In this document: positions 1 to 59,517 of the stretch, piece after piece
Numbering within the stretch: position 1 is the stretch's first letter
Layout of the letters: each line of letters opens with the position of its first letter
Assembly: GCF_033118175.1 (NCBI RefSeq)
Contig: NC_083696.1
Span: 37,743,001-37,807,000, forward strand
DNA length: 64,000 nucleotides
DNA from: Dama dama
Taxonomy: Eukaryota; Chordata; Mammalia; Artiodactyla; Cervidae
Direction: 5' to 3'
Translations under genes and position numbers: made by a program
Notes under the pieces: model-generated
Seen by the model: the letters and a program-made list of their open reading frames with translations, nothing else
Told to the model about the DNA's origin: nothing
Database searches by the model: none

Positions 1-160
1 TGTGAGCTGTAGCCTGCTAGGCTCCTCTGTCCATGGGATTCTCCAGGCAAGAATATTGGAGTGGGTTACCATGCCTTTCTCCAAGGGATCTTCCTGACCC
101 AGGGATTGAACCTGGGTCTCCTGCGTCTCCTGCATTGCAGGCAAACTCTTCAGGGGTGGC
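1..160 (-). repeat. Bov-tA SINE, cut by the window edge
   Basis: Reverse-strand Bov-tA body: GGCTCCTCTGTCCATGGGAT, the TCTCCAGGCAAGAATA block, GGGATCTTCCTGACCCAGGG and CTGCATTGCAGGC. The tRNA-like head lies at the right end. Confidence 0.9.
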
Positions 161-48039
<47,879 letters not shown>

Positions 48040-48660
48040 AGAAGAGGAAGAACTGCTTTCTTATAGCACAAAACTACTTACTCTGATGGACCAATAACAA
48101 AGTACTAGGAGCTCTCTGGGGAGAGTTGTGCCCCCAAGTGAACGTGATGGACTGATCTGGCTTTGCAAGGAGCCACCTCTTAACCTGGTCTCCTGTTTCT
48201 CATGTAGCTCTGATGGTAGCTACACAAACTGACCCTCTTGGGAACAAGGACAAAAGATGTCATTGACATAGTCAGTGCTAAGAGCAGAAATGCAATTCTT
48301 TGTTACGAACATTATGAGAACCACCTTCCTATGTTTGTAAAATATTTAAGAAAAAAAAATTGGCAAACGATTCATGCTTAATATTTTGGATACTATTTGT
48401 TTTTCTTTGTAGGAAAAAAAAAAGTTGAAAGTTTCTATTTTCTATGAAGCCTTTCAGATACCAATTTAGTTTATGCAGAAAAAAAAATTGAACAAAACAG
48501 GGTACCAGCATGAAAGACTTTGTTAAAACGAAACCTGAATCGAATGATGAAATGTGGTTGTATGTGTGTTTGCTTATAGTTTAATCTCCTTAAAAAACAA
48601 ACAAACAAAAAAAAAAAAAACAAAAAAGGGAAAAATTTTAAAATGTTTTACAATTATTTA

Positions 48661-48670
48661 AATAAATAAA
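48661..48670 (+). promoter_or_regulatory. Possible proximal poly(A) signals (overlapping AATAAA)
   Basis: Two overlapping AATAAA hexamers about 620 bases after the stop, in an AU-rich context, followed by TGTGTAACTTATTGTAAG, which is U/G-rich. Use would give a short 3' UTR isoform. Not proven. Confidence 0.35.
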
Positions 48671-50441
48671 TGTGTAACTTATTGTAAGTAGAGGTAGAAA
48701 TTCAGACCTTTTTGGAAGAGAGAGGAATTTCTCTTCCTGATGTAAAATGGAAGTGATGCAAACAGGTAGTAACAAGTTTAAAAGGTGTGTGATTATTACT
48801 GCAGTTACTTACTAGACTCTTATCCCCTGTCCCGCATCCCCCTCTTTTTCCATCATTTTATTGACCCACACAGGCAAGAATATGTACCTTATGTAGAACA
48901 ACCCGGTGCAGAGACAAAGATGCAAGTCCTTGCACGTACACAAATACTCAAACCCATCCATCCATTCCCAGCTCTGTCCGCTTTCTAATAGCCTACATGT
49001 CCCTTTTGGTGTTCACTCTTTGTGAATATATAATTTTTAAGAATTCACATTAGCTCCCACATTCTCCCCTGAGAAGTGCAGAGAATTCCCCTGTCTCAGT
49101 GCATCCTTGGCTTTGCAACCCTCAGGAAAAGACAGGGATCACCTTAAAGACAGCCAAAGTCACGTGACTTCCCCAACCAACTGGCCCCTGTGGAATCTTC
49201 CTGTTAAGAGCCCCACATTCCCTCCTCTTTGGTGATCTGCTTCAGCATAGAGATGTAAGCCCCATAGTACTTCAGAAACAGGTTTGAAGAAGGTGACTCT
49301 GTCTCTCAGACTCCTCCTTATCAATGTTAGGATGTCCACATCTTTCCTTATCTCTGCAGATTTCCCCTTTCATGGCATTAAACTCACCTGAAAAAAAAAC
49401 TATGTATCCTGCTTGACACAGTTCCAGGCAAGAATGTGGTAGGATGAGGAAGAGGCAGGTTATAAGCCCTAACTCTCTCCTCTGATATTTGAAGAAATGG
49501 AAACCTAGATTCTTAGCAGAGTCAGAGGGTAGCGGCACCCGTGTTCCAAATAGCGTATTTCCCTAGACCTGTGACAGGCTCTCATAAGTTCTGGGACTAG
49601 CTCTTAGTGGGAGAAATCTTGAAGGAGCCGCTAACATGGGGCTAAGTCTTAAAAATCTGTGTGGTCTTGGAGATATATCCAGACTTTTCTCAATGGCCAA
49701 TAAGGATGTCATTGTTTTCCAGGCCAGGGTTCCCCTTGTTGGCTAAGTGACACCACAGTAGAGGTGATACACAGACTTCAGTTTGGGGTATCAGGTTAGG
49801 ATTCCAATCAGAAATTGATGCAGCTCTCCTGGAGAAACATCTTCAGCGCATCTGAGCCAAGTTTAGATGACATCATAAATTCTCCCTCCCTTCCATTTGC
49901 CCACATCTATTCAACCCTCAATGGTCTTATCTGCCTTTATTCCAGAACTACCCTATATGACCCAAATATTATTTCTACGCACATGATAATCCAAGTTTGG
50001 AAACCTGGCATGCTTGTAATCCTGCTGACTGTCCCTCACAGTCAGGGCCTAAAGCACCAAAAAACAAAAAACACAAGGGAAACACAAGAGAACGTTCCCC
50101 GGTGAAAAATCTGATGGAAGAGGAAGGGTGTGGATGACAACCACCACCATCCAGAAGTGAAGGCAGAATGAAAGTAAGCATGTTTAGATCTGGATTCCAG
50201 CCAATCCAACATAAGGAAATGTTTTTTTAAGTAGCATTGCTTTTAGAATCTGTGAATTTTGCTCTTGCATGAAGATGAGTGCAGTACTGTCTTCAAAATG
50301 ATTGTAGAATTTCTCGGTAGCTTTACACCGAAAAATGTGTGTAACTAAATACAAGACATCTTTGACCATTCAGCTAGAACCTCAGCAGCGACAGATCTAT
50401 TTAAGTGTACAAATGTGTGTAAGGATAATGTTTAGTGTACT

Positions 50442-50447
50442 AATAAA
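50442..50447 (+). promoter_or_regulatory. Possible middle poly(A) signal AATAAA
   Basis: AATAAA in ACTAATAAATTAAAAAC, followed about 20-40 bases on by a U-rich CTGTCCTCTTTAGTCATTG tract that could be the downstream element. Confidence 0.4.
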
Positions 50448-50942
50448 TTAAAAACAAACCTACTCTGTCCTCTTTAGTCATTGCTGTTAAATCATTCTGG
50501 TTCCAGGTTATTTTTGTGCCACTTGAAATAAGTATTTCTATAGGTAACTAAAAATTCTATCCTATGTTTGTAAAAGGAGCTGTGTTAAGATTTTTCATTT
50601 AAAGGGACACTTTACTGCATTATTTCTCTCTCTCTCTCTCTTTTTTTGTTACAGCGTCGTATTCTCCCCAGTTTTTCTTTGCACATTCCAATATGCATGG
50701 TTTAAAAACCATCCCCTTCTCTAACTTTTGTACAGTAAGGTCTCATTTTCAAACTGTATAGTTCCATTTTATCATTTCTGCTTTGTCAGTTATATACAGT
50801 ATAAAGTTGCTATGCACAGAGCTTTTTGTAAAGACAGCTTTTTTTGTTTACTGTTTTTAATGGTCTTACTTATGAAAGAATATCTTGTTTGTAAAATGAA
50901 TATGTCTACTTCAGTTTTAAACTTTAAATTATCCTAACAAAA

Positions 50943-50948
50943 AATAAA
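50943..50948 (+). promoter_or_regulatory. Probable distal poly(A) signal AATAAA of EBF2
   Basis: AATAAA in AAAATAAAATTTTTGTACTG, followed by a U-rich downstream tract (TTGTCTCTCTCTTTTTTTT, 50978-50996), the standard arrangement for cleavage near 50960-50970. A very G-rich tract follows at 51036. Confidence 0.65.
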
Positions 50949-50965
50949 ATTTTTGTACTGTAAAA

Positions 50966-51854
50966 ATAATTTGGAACTTGTCTCTCTCTTTTTTTTAAGT
51001 GGGAAAAAGTCGAGTTTGGGATTTATTCTTTCTTTGGCGGGGGGGGGGGGGGGTGGGGGTGGGGGTGGGGGGCGGGGCGCAGAATTTATACTTAAGTTTG
51101 GGGATTTTCTTCATGGCTGCTAGTCCCTGAACTCTTGTTGGGAAATTTTACTACAGTTTTTGCTTACTTGGTAAGTGTTCTGTGGTGCTGACTTGGAGGA
51201 GAGAATACATATGACTTTAAGTATTTTTCTGTATATATTTATGTATCCATCTTGTCAAATCCCTTCATAAAAACCCAAATGATCCTACTTCCAATGTTGG
51301 GCTTTGGTTATACAGAATTCTTAGGGTAGGTGAGAAGTCTATTTAGATTTGAAACTGCAAAACTGAACAAATGTTATAGCTGATCCATCAGGTACAGGGT
51401 GAAGAACTGGAGGCTGGACAGAGACATGATGTTTAGCTTTAGATCACGGGAAGAGAGCAAGTCTCATGCCTCTAGGAGGAAATAATTCATGGAAAATAGC
51501 TTGTCTAAGAAGACAGAAGCACTGATAGAGCCCAGAGAAGACAGTGATCACAGGTGGAGTGGTCAGAGAAGTTCCCCTGGGGGGTGGATAGAGCTGGATG
51601 GTCCTTCAAAGGATGGTAGAAATGTTGTGGTAGGGGTTGTCAGTGGGCACCGCAGAGGGGAAGGCTGTCATGGACAAAGTTGAGTAAAGGGAAATTGACA
51701 TAGCACATTTAGGAGAATGGGATTCTGAATGTGGTCTTTCCACTAAACTGTTCACAAGCCTGCTCATAATAGGATGGTTTTATTTCTTTCTATAAGGATT
51801 AGCGATCTGCAAACCATAGAAACTGTGTTCCTTGCATAAGTGAATGAGATGCTA
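50966..51854 (+). other. Downstream flank of EBF2
   Basis: Apart from the G-rich tract, this is unique sequence without SINEs. No gene seen. Confidence 0.5.
51036..51080 (+). repeat. G-rich low-complexity tract, G-quadruplex candidate
   Basis: A run of 15 G, then runs of 5, 5, 6 and 4 G separated by single T or C. This fits an intramolecular G-quadruplex on the + strand. It sits about 90 bases after the distal AATAAA, where G-rich pause elements help termination (inference). Confidence 0.85.
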
Positions 51855-52062
51855 TTTTTTTGTGGTTGTTTTTTAAAGATTCTTTTCAAATGTAGACCAT
51901 TTATTAAGGTCTTTAATGAATTTGTTACAATAGTGCTTATGTTTTATGTTTTGGCTTTTGGCCATGAGGCATGTGGAATCTTAGCTCCCTGACGAGGGAT
52001 CTAACCTACAACCACTGCATTGGAAGGCAAAGTCTTAACCACTGGACCGCCAGGGAAGTCCC
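51855..52062 (-). repeat. CHR-type SINE
   Basis: Reverse copy: ATTAAGGTCTTTAATGAATT, GGCCATGAGGCATGTGGAAT and GACCGCCAGGGAAGTCCC; closely related to the copy at 17104. Confidence 0.86.
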
Positions 52063-52148
52063 GGATGAGATGCTATTTCTAAGCACTATTCAAAGAAAGC
52101 TACTGTGGTTTTGCTTTTCTCCTCGAAGACTAGCTGTCTGCCTAGACT

Positions 52149-52152
52149 GTGC

Positions 52153-52189
<37 letters not shown>
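52149..52189 (+). repeat. (TG)n microsatellite
   Basis: GTGCGTGCGTG then a pure GT run, directly next to a SINE. Confidence 0.95.
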
Positions 52190-52191
<2 letters not shown>

Positions 52192-52392
52192 CTCAGTTGC
52201 TCAGATGTGTCCAGCTCTTTGCTATCCCATGGACTGTAGCCCACCAGGCTCCTTTGTCCATATAATTTGCCAGGAAAGAATACTAAAGCAGGTTGCCATT
52301 TCCTTCTCCACGGGATCTTCCCTACCCAGGGATCAAACCTGCATCTCTTATGTCTCCTGCATTGGCAGGCACATTCTTCACCACTGTGCCTC
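52190..52392 (-). repeat. Bov-tA SINE
   Basis: Reverse copy from GCTCAGTTGCTCAGATGTGT to CTTCACCACTGTGCC. Confidence 0.92.
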
Positions 52393-53402
52393 TTTGCCTG
52401 GTGCCTTCTCAGCCCTCAGGTCATAGTTTAAGTAGCATCTCCTCAGGGAGGACCATGGATATTTCCCACCTAGTGTCTTTAACTGGACTCTCTGTCCTTG
52501 TTGTAATTTGTGGTCATTTGTGGGCCACTTTAGACTGAAGGTTCATAACAGAGCCCATATCTGTCTCAATCCTGGATGTAGAACATCCAGCCATGTCTGA
52601 GATGCCCAACAAATACCCAGCACTTGAGATGCCCGATGAATACTTGTTAAATCAGCAAATGAGAGACAGAATTCTGATCCCTAGAGGCAGCCTTGCTTTG
52701 GTGTGTGGGGACAGGTAGCTAATGTGTCACAAATGATAGGAAACAGCATCACTTTGAGAATTCACTCCTTAGGGACTGTCAGTCAACTAATCCAAAAAAG
52801 TGATGAAATGTGTCTATAATATAAAGTGACTGGTTGTTTAATAAACGTAGGAAACTCAAAATGAGAAGGAAGTGAGGAATAAGAGATCCCTTGCTTGTAT
52901 CCTGTTGAATAAGTCACTTTGCCCCTTGGCCCTGGAACACTGTAGATTCTGTTGATGCTCAGATGTCATTCCAGAACTAGAATCAGGGTCTTTTAGAGGA
53001 ATGTACATCCCAGTCCTATTCCAGATAGTCCATTTGACTTGTTGACTGAACACATGAATCTCAAAGAGCTTATAGGTTCAGCGTGGCTGAGGGCACTGAA
53101 AGTGAGACGGTGATAAGATTTGAAACTTAAAGAACCAGGCGGGGATCTGGTTCTAAAAGAACTTCATCACATCAGAGAGTTTAGTCTTCATCCATAGGAC
53201 CACAAGGTATGTAATGGAAAACTATGAAAAGAACTTGAGTCAAGGAGTTGACATGATCCACTTGATGCTGTAGAAAATCATCATAACTGCAGTACAGATG
53301 ATGGAGACCAATTAGGCAAGGGATAAAAGACAGCTGACAAGGACCAGGGAGCTGGACCATCACTGTGACTGGTATCCTTTTGGTTGATCAGTGTCCGTGC
53401 CA
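52393..53402 (+). other. Intergenic, unique and ancient repeat
   Basis: 52393-53190 is unique. 53195-53400 belongs to the ancient repeat type seen at 8400-8900 (TTGACATGATCCACTTGATG) and continues after the next SINE. Confidence 0.5.
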
Positions 53403-53602
53403 TGAGTGAGCGAGTGAAAATCGCTCAGTTGTGTCGGCTCTTTGCGACCCCATGGACTATACAGTCCATGGAGTACTCCAGGCCAGAATACTAGAGTGGG
53501 TAGCCGTTCCCTTCTCCAGGGGATCTTTCCAGCCCAGGGATTGAACACAGGTCTCCCACATTGCAGGCAGATTCTTTACCAGCTGAGCCACCAGGGAAGC
53601 CC
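53403..53602 (-). repeat. Bov-tA SINE
   Basis: Reverse copy from GAGTGAGCGAGTGAAAATCG to GCCACCAGGGAAGCCC, inserted in an ancient repeat. Confidence 0.92.
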
Positions 53603-54082
53603 CTGTAGCTTCTGTCTGTGCCATGCCAATTGATAAATGTTTTAAAATTACTCCTGCAACCTAGGAGAATATGGCAACAATCCAGATGAGAGTGAGTCAT
53701 ACTAGAACTAACGCTTGGCAGTAGAGATGGAAAGTAGAGGAGAGATTTGAAAGAAAGCTTTGCAGTTTGATATGACTTAGTGATTGATTAGATGAGAGAA
53801 TGAGGGTACTAGGGTGACTAGGATAACTCCCAATTTGCTAGTTAGACTACTGGATTTTGTGATACCATTACCTGAAGTAGGGAAAAAGAAACATATTGCA
53901 CAGAATGGAAAGATATGATGATTTTAAGTTTGGGCACATCTGTTACAGTTTCACCTTTTCTTTCTTGGTTAGCTGAAGATTGCTTTCTACAGTTTATTCA
54001 GGAAGGACTTGGAAGAATTATACTAATTGGCTTATGCATATCCAAAAAAGAAATGGTTGCTCTGTTTTTATTTGACTGGCAT
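53603..54082 (+). other. Ancient repeat remainder
   Basis: 53650-53960 continues the ancient repeat (ATGGCAACAATCCAGATGAG, GTGATTGATTAGATGAGAGA). The rest is unique. Confidence 0.5.
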
Positions 54083-54284
54083 TTTGTTCTCAGTCGCTCA
54101 GCAGTGTCCAACTTTTTGTGACCCCATGGACTGCAGAACACCATGGACTGCTGTCCATGGGGATTCTCCAGTCAAGAATACTGGAGTGGGTTGCTGTGCC
54201 CTCCTCCAGGGAATCTTCCCAACCCAGGAGTCAAACCCAGGTCTCCCACACTGCAGGTGGATTTTTTACCATCTGAGCCAGACT
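54083..54284 (-). repeat. Bov-tA SINE
   Basis: Reverse copy from GTTCTCAGTCGCTCAGCAGT to ACCATCTGAGCCA. Confidence 0.92.
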
Positions 54285-55483
54285 GGCTGTTTAGTTAAGA
54301 ATAAAAATTTCCTGAGTTAAATTCTCTCTATTTGAGGACTTCAAAGGAGTTGATAAAAAGTATCTTCTCGTGTTGAATGTCTCTGTGATAGTATCTGAAG
54401 CATGGCTCCTTTTCTCATTCTCTCTCTTTTTTTTTTTATTGCCCAGAGCAATTCTATAATTTCTTTTCTACATCAGAACGCTATTGAGAGTCAACGGGGC
54501 ACAATAATCATGCCTGGAAAACAGAGGTAGATTGGCACTTGGTCCCTCTACTTATAAGTTACTTGGCATTTTTGCCTGTCTGCCCAAAGGAATCTTTCTT
54601 AAAGGTACTGAGGTCCAGTACCTTTACTGGGATATGTCTTGGTATTGATTGTTCTGTGTAATTCATTTTCTCCTGGGATGTAGCATTCCCTCTCAACATG
54701 TAGATTCAAGTGTTCTTTTATTTCTGGAAGCTTTCCTTTAATTACAACATTGAATATATTCTCTGTTCCTTCATTAGGGCTATTGTTGCTACAGACACCA
54801 ATTATACACATGCTAGACCTCAATGTCCATCATTCACCTCTATCTCATTCTCTCCAGCCTCTCTTGACACTTAGAGCATATATGTGCTGGCTTTTCTCAC
54901 TCTTGTCCTCTATATTCCTTCTCATGTGGCCTTAATTTCTCAGATGATTTTATTTTTCTCTTTAATTTTCATAAACTCTGCCAGGTTATATCATTGTTTT
55001 GTATTGTGTTACTTATTTTTCTTTGAGCAATTGCATCTGTTTTGAGCTATTGTTTTATATAGAAATTATTTTATTATTATTATGATGATGACAAAGAACT
55101 TGATCAGAAATACCATCTGTTCCATGAAAATTGATTTTTTTTTCAGGTAAGTGTCCTTGCCTATCATTTTTTACTTTTTTCCCCTCCTCGTGGTCTATGT
55201 GTATAAATCATATTTAGATACCTCTTTGAGAATATTCATCTTTGATTGAAGTGAGTTTTTCCTGGATCAGCTATTTGCCAGAGGTTTGAGAGCAGGGTGA
55301 CTAGGACAATGCACTAGGCCAACAGGAATTCTTATTTCAAAAATGTGCCTGTGTTTGTACACAAGAATAGTGGTGGTGGGGGTAGGAAGACGTCTTCTAG
55401 GCTTTACTTCTTCTTGTGGGCAACATAAATCAGTGTACAATTGCTTACAGTGTATACTACTCTACCTCACCAACTGGATGCTT
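54285..55483 (+). other. Intergenic, T-rich, nothing identified
   Basis: T/C-rich sequence, possibly decayed LINE text on the minus strand. I cannot assign it. No gene seen. Confidence 0.35.
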
Positions 55484-55832
55484 CTTTTTTAAAAAATAAT
55501 TGTATTTCTTTACTTTTGGCTATGCTGGGTCTTCTGTGTGGGCCTTCTCTAGTCGCCACACGCAGGGGCTACTCTTCATTGTGGTGCATGGGCTTCTCCT
55601 TGCGGAGGCTCCTCTTGTTGTGGAGCACGGGCTCTGGGGCACTTGGGCTTCAGTAGTTGCGTCATGTAGGCTTAACAGCTGTGGTCCTGGGCTCTAGTGC
55701 ACAGGCTCAACAGTTGTGGCACACGGGCTTAGCTCCACCTCAGCATGTGGGGTCTTCCCAGACCAGGGATAAGACCTGTGTCTCCTGCAATGGCAGGTAG
55801 AATCTTTACCATTGAGCCACCAGGGAAGCCCC
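55484..55832 (-). repeat. CHR-type SINE
   Basis: Reverse copy: TACTTTTGGCTATGCTGGGT, TCTCCTTGCGGAGGCTCCTC, TGAGCCACCAGGGAAGCCCC. Confidence 0.88.
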
Positions 55833-56396
55833 AACTGGCTGCTTCTGACACATCTGATTTGTCTGGGTAATTCCCTCATCAGGTGCCTACTGTGCATCCT
55901 GTCTTTGTCAAATACAGTCCAGAGATATGTCTATATTCAGACTCTATGTTTGTTCCAATTGTTTCAACAAGAGACTGTTGGTTTTGACTCTCAGGACAGT
56001 GACATTTGTCTCATCAGCTTTGTTTGACATTAGCATCTGAAGCGTCCTTTCTCAGTCTCTACCCACATTCCTGTTTGACTTTCACTGCCATTGCCTTCCT
56101 TCCTCATCAATTGTGTTTTGGGGTAACCAATTTTCCTAAATTCATCAAAGGTGAAATTCATGCTTCTTGCTCTCATTTCCTTATTTTCCTTTGAGTGGGA
56201 ATTAATGGAAAAGGTCTTATGATAGCATTTTCATCTGAGATCTTCATATCCTCTGCATTTTGGTAATTCACAAATAAATGGATGGCTGCACAGGGCTATG
56301 AACTCTTTCATTCTACCACCCTTCTACCTTGGACCTTGTAGATCACCCTTGATAACAAGCTCTTGGGGCACCAGCTCATTGGCTACATTCTTCACA
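55833..56396 (+). other. Intergenic, unique
   Basis: No repeat or gene recognised up to the BovB target duplication. Confidence 0.45.
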
Positions 56397-56962
56397 TTTC
56401 CTGTTCAGTTCAGTTCAGTCACTCAGTCATGTCCGACTCTTTGCGACCCCTTGAATCGCAGCACACCAGGCCTCCCTGTCCATCACCAACTCCCGGAGTT
56501 TACTCAAACTCATGTCCATCAAGTCGGTGATGCCATCCAACCATCTCATCCTCTGTTGTCCCCTTCTCCTCCTGACCCCAATCCCTCCCAGCATCAGGGT
56601 CTTTTCCAATGAGTCAACTCTTCGCATGAAATGGCCAAAGTATTGGAGTTTCAGTTCCAGCATCAGTCCTTCCAATGAACACCCAGAACTGATCTCCTTT
56701 AGGATGGACTGGTTGGATCTCCTTGCAGTCCAAGGGACTCTTAAGAGTCTTCTCCAAAACCACAGTTCAAAAGCATCAATTTTTCAGCACTCAGCTTTCT
56801 TCACAGTCCAACTCTCATATCCATACATGACCACTGGAAAAACCATAGCCTTGACTAGATGGACCTGTGTTGGCAAAGTAATGTCTCTGCTTTTTAATGT
56901 TATCTAGGTTGGTCATAACTTTCCTTTCAAGGAGTAAGCATCTTTTAATTTCATGGCTGCAG

Positions 56963-57647
56963 TCACCATCTGCAGTGATTTTGGAGCTCAAATAAATAGC
57001 CAGCCACTGTTTCCACTGTTTCCCCATCTATTTCCCATGAAGTGATGGGACCATATGTCATGATCTTAGTTTTCTGAATATTGAGTTTTAAGCCAACTTT
57101 TTCACTCTCCTCTTTCACTTTCATCAAGAGGCTTTTTAGTTCCTCTTCACTCTCTGCCATAAGGGTGGTGTCATCTGCATATCTGAGGTTATTAATATTT
57201 CTCCCGGCAATTTTGATTCCAGACTGTGTTTCATCCAGCCCAGTGCTTCTCACGATGTACTCTGTATATAAGTGAAATAAGCAGGGTGATAATATACAGC
57301 CTTGAGGTACTCCTTTTCCCATTTGGAACCACTCTGTTGTTCCATGTTTAGTTCTAACTGCTGCTTCCTGACCTGCATACAGATTTCTCAAGAGGCCGGT
57401 TAGGTGGTCTGGTACTCCCATCTCTTTCAGAATTTTCCAGTTTATTGTGATCCACACAGTCAAAGGCTTTGGCATAGTCAATAAAGCAGAAATAGATGTT
57501 TTTCTGGAACTCTCTTGCTTTTTCAATGATCCAGCAGATGTTGGCAATTTGATCTCTGGTTCCTCTGCCTTTTCTAAAACCAGCTTGAACATCTGGAAGT
57601 TCACGGTTCACGTATTGCTGAAGCCTGGCTTGGAGAATTTTGAGCAT
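56963..57647 (-). pseudogene. BovB reverse-transcriptase segment (broken)
   Basis: Two overlapping minus-strand frames (57354-57647 and 56963-57604) give the palm part of an RTE-type reverse transcriptase. PDVQAGFRKGRGTRDQI is in the first and the YADDTTLMAESEEEL catalytic box in the second. A frameshift near 57.43 kb separates them. Confidence 0.88.
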
Positions 57648-57649
57648 TA

Positions 57650-57862
57650 CTTTGGGCTCCCTGCTGGCTCAGACGGTAAATTGTCTGCCTGCAATGCAGG
57701 AGACCTGGGTTCGATCCCCGGGTTGGGAAGATCCCCTGGAGAAGGAAATGGCAACCCACTCCAGTACTCTTGCTTAGAAAACTCCATAGATGGAGGACCC
57801 TGGTGGGCTACAGCTCTTGGGGTCGCAAAGAGTCGGACATGACTGAGCGACTTCACTTACTC
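57650..57862 (+). repeat. Bov-tA SINE nested in BovB
   Basis: Near-consensus forward copy (GGGCTCCCTGCTGGCTCAGA to GGACATGACTGAGCGACTTC) lying inside the reverse-transcriptase region. Confidence 0.94.
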
Positions 57863-58708
57863 ACTTACTAGCGTGTGAGATGAGTGCAATTGTGTGATAG
57901 TTTGAGCATTTTTTGGCATTGCCTTTCTTAGAGATTGGAATGAAAACTGACCTTTTCCAGTCCTGTGGCCACTGTTGAGTCTTCCAAATTTGCTGGCATA
58001 TTGAGTGCAGCACTTTCACAGCATCATCTTTCAGGAGTTGAAATAGCTCAACTGGAATTCCATCACCTCCACTAGCTTTGTTCATAGTGATGCTTTCTAA
58101 GGCCCTCTTGACTTCACATTCCAGGATGTCTGCTCTAGGTAAGTGATCACACCATCGTGATTATCTGGGTCATGAAGATCTTTTTTGTACAGTTATTCTG
58201 TGTATTCTTGCCACCTCTTCTTAATATCTTCTGCTTCGGTTAGGTCCATACCATTTCTGTCCTTTATCGAACACACCTTTGCATGAAATATTCCCTTGGT
58301 ATCTCTAATTTTCTTGAAGAGATCTCTAGTCTTTCCATTCTGTTGTTTTCCTCTATTTCATTGATCACTGAGAAAGGCTTTCTTATCTCTCCTTGCTATT
58401 CTTTGGAACTCTGCATTCAAATGGGAATATCTTTCCTTTTGTCCTTTGCTTTTTGCTTCTCTTCTTTCCACAGCTATTTGTAAGGCCTCCTCAGACAGCC
58501 ATTTTGCTTTTTTGCATTTCTTTTCCATGGGGATGGTCTTGATCCCTGTCTCCTGTACAATGTCATGAACCTCCGTCCATAGTTCATCAGGCACTCTGTC
58601 TATCAGATCTAGTCCTTTAAATCTATTTCTCACTTCCACTGTATAATCATAAGGGATTTGATTTAGGTCATACCTGAATGGTCTAGTGGTTTTCCCTACT
58701 TTCTTCAA
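57861..58708 (-). pseudogene. BovB linker and reverse-transcriptase N-terminal part (broken)
   Basis: 58358-58708 encodes the inter-domain linker (NRFKGLDLIDRVPDELWTEV). 57861-58085 encodes the start of the reverse transcriptase (SGGDGIPVELFQLLKDDAVK). The frames are separated by disruptions between 58085 and 58358. The SINE at 57650 cuts the following part. Confidence 0.85.
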
Positions 58709-58831
58709 TTTAAGTCTGAATTTGGCAATAAAGAGTTCATGATCTGAGCCACAGTCAGATCCTGGTCTTGTTTTTGCTGACTGTATAGAGCTTCTCCATC
58801 TTTGGCTGCAAAGAATATAATCAATCTGACT

Positions 58832-59517
58832 TTAGTGTTGACCATCTGGTGATGTCCATGTGTAGAGTCTTATCTTGTGTTGTTGGAAGAGGTTGTTTGC
58901 TATGACCAATGTGTTCTCTTGGCAAAACTCTATTAGCATTTGCCCTGCTTCATTCCATACTCCAAGACCAAATTTGCCTGTTACTCCAGGTGTTTCTTGA
59001 CTTCCTACTTTTGCATTCCAGTTCCCTATAATGAAAAGGACATCTTTTTGGGGTGTTAGTTCTAAAAAGTCTTGTAGGTGTTCACAAAGCTGTTCAACGT
59101 CAGCTTCTTCAGCATTATTGGTTGGGGCATAGACTTGGATTACCATGACATTGAATGGTTTGCCTTGGAAATGAAGAGAGATCATTTCATCATTTTTGAG
59201 ATTGCATCCAAGTACTGCTTTTCGGACTCTTTTGTTGACCATGATGACTACTCCATTTCTTCTGAGGGATTCCTGCCCACAGTAGTAGATATAATGGTCA
59301 TCTGAGTTAAATTCACCATTCCAGTCCATTTTAGTTTGCTGATTCCTAGAATGTCAATGTTCACTCTTGCCATCTCCTGTTTGACCACTTCCAATTTGCC
59401 TTGACTCATGGACCTAACATTCCAGGTTCCTATGCAATATTGCTCTTTATAGCATCGGACCTTGCTTCTATCACCAATCACATCCACAACTGGATATTGT
59501 TTTTCCTTTGGCACCAT
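58832..59517 (-). pseudogene. BovB AP-type endonuclease segment (broken)
   Basis: Two minus-strand frames (59248-59517 and 58832-59329) with a frameshift near 59.32 kb encode an apurinic-type endonuclease. GTWNVRS is in the first, and LFIIGNWNAKVGSQE with NTLVIANNLFQQ in the second. The second frame ends at a stop after SPDGQH. Confidence 0.88.

Larger units (their letters stand above)
48040..50965 (+). other. EBF2: EBF2 3' UTR (about 2.9 kb)
   Basis: Non-coding part of the last exon. It contains no Bov-tA, CHR, L1 or BovB sequence, unlike the flanks. It has A-rich and AU-rich tracts (48350-48670), several AATAAA motifs and a CT run (50627-50643). The end is placed about 15-20 bases after the AATAAA at 50943; the exact cleavage site needs RNA evidence. 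Confidence 0.8.

Noticed and set aside
56427..59517. Minus-strand frames with endonuclease and reverse-transcriptase motifs as a possible functional gene
   Set aside because: They form a decayed BovB LINE with frameshifts, a stop and a nested SINE; it is a mobile element remnant, not a host gene or a new system.
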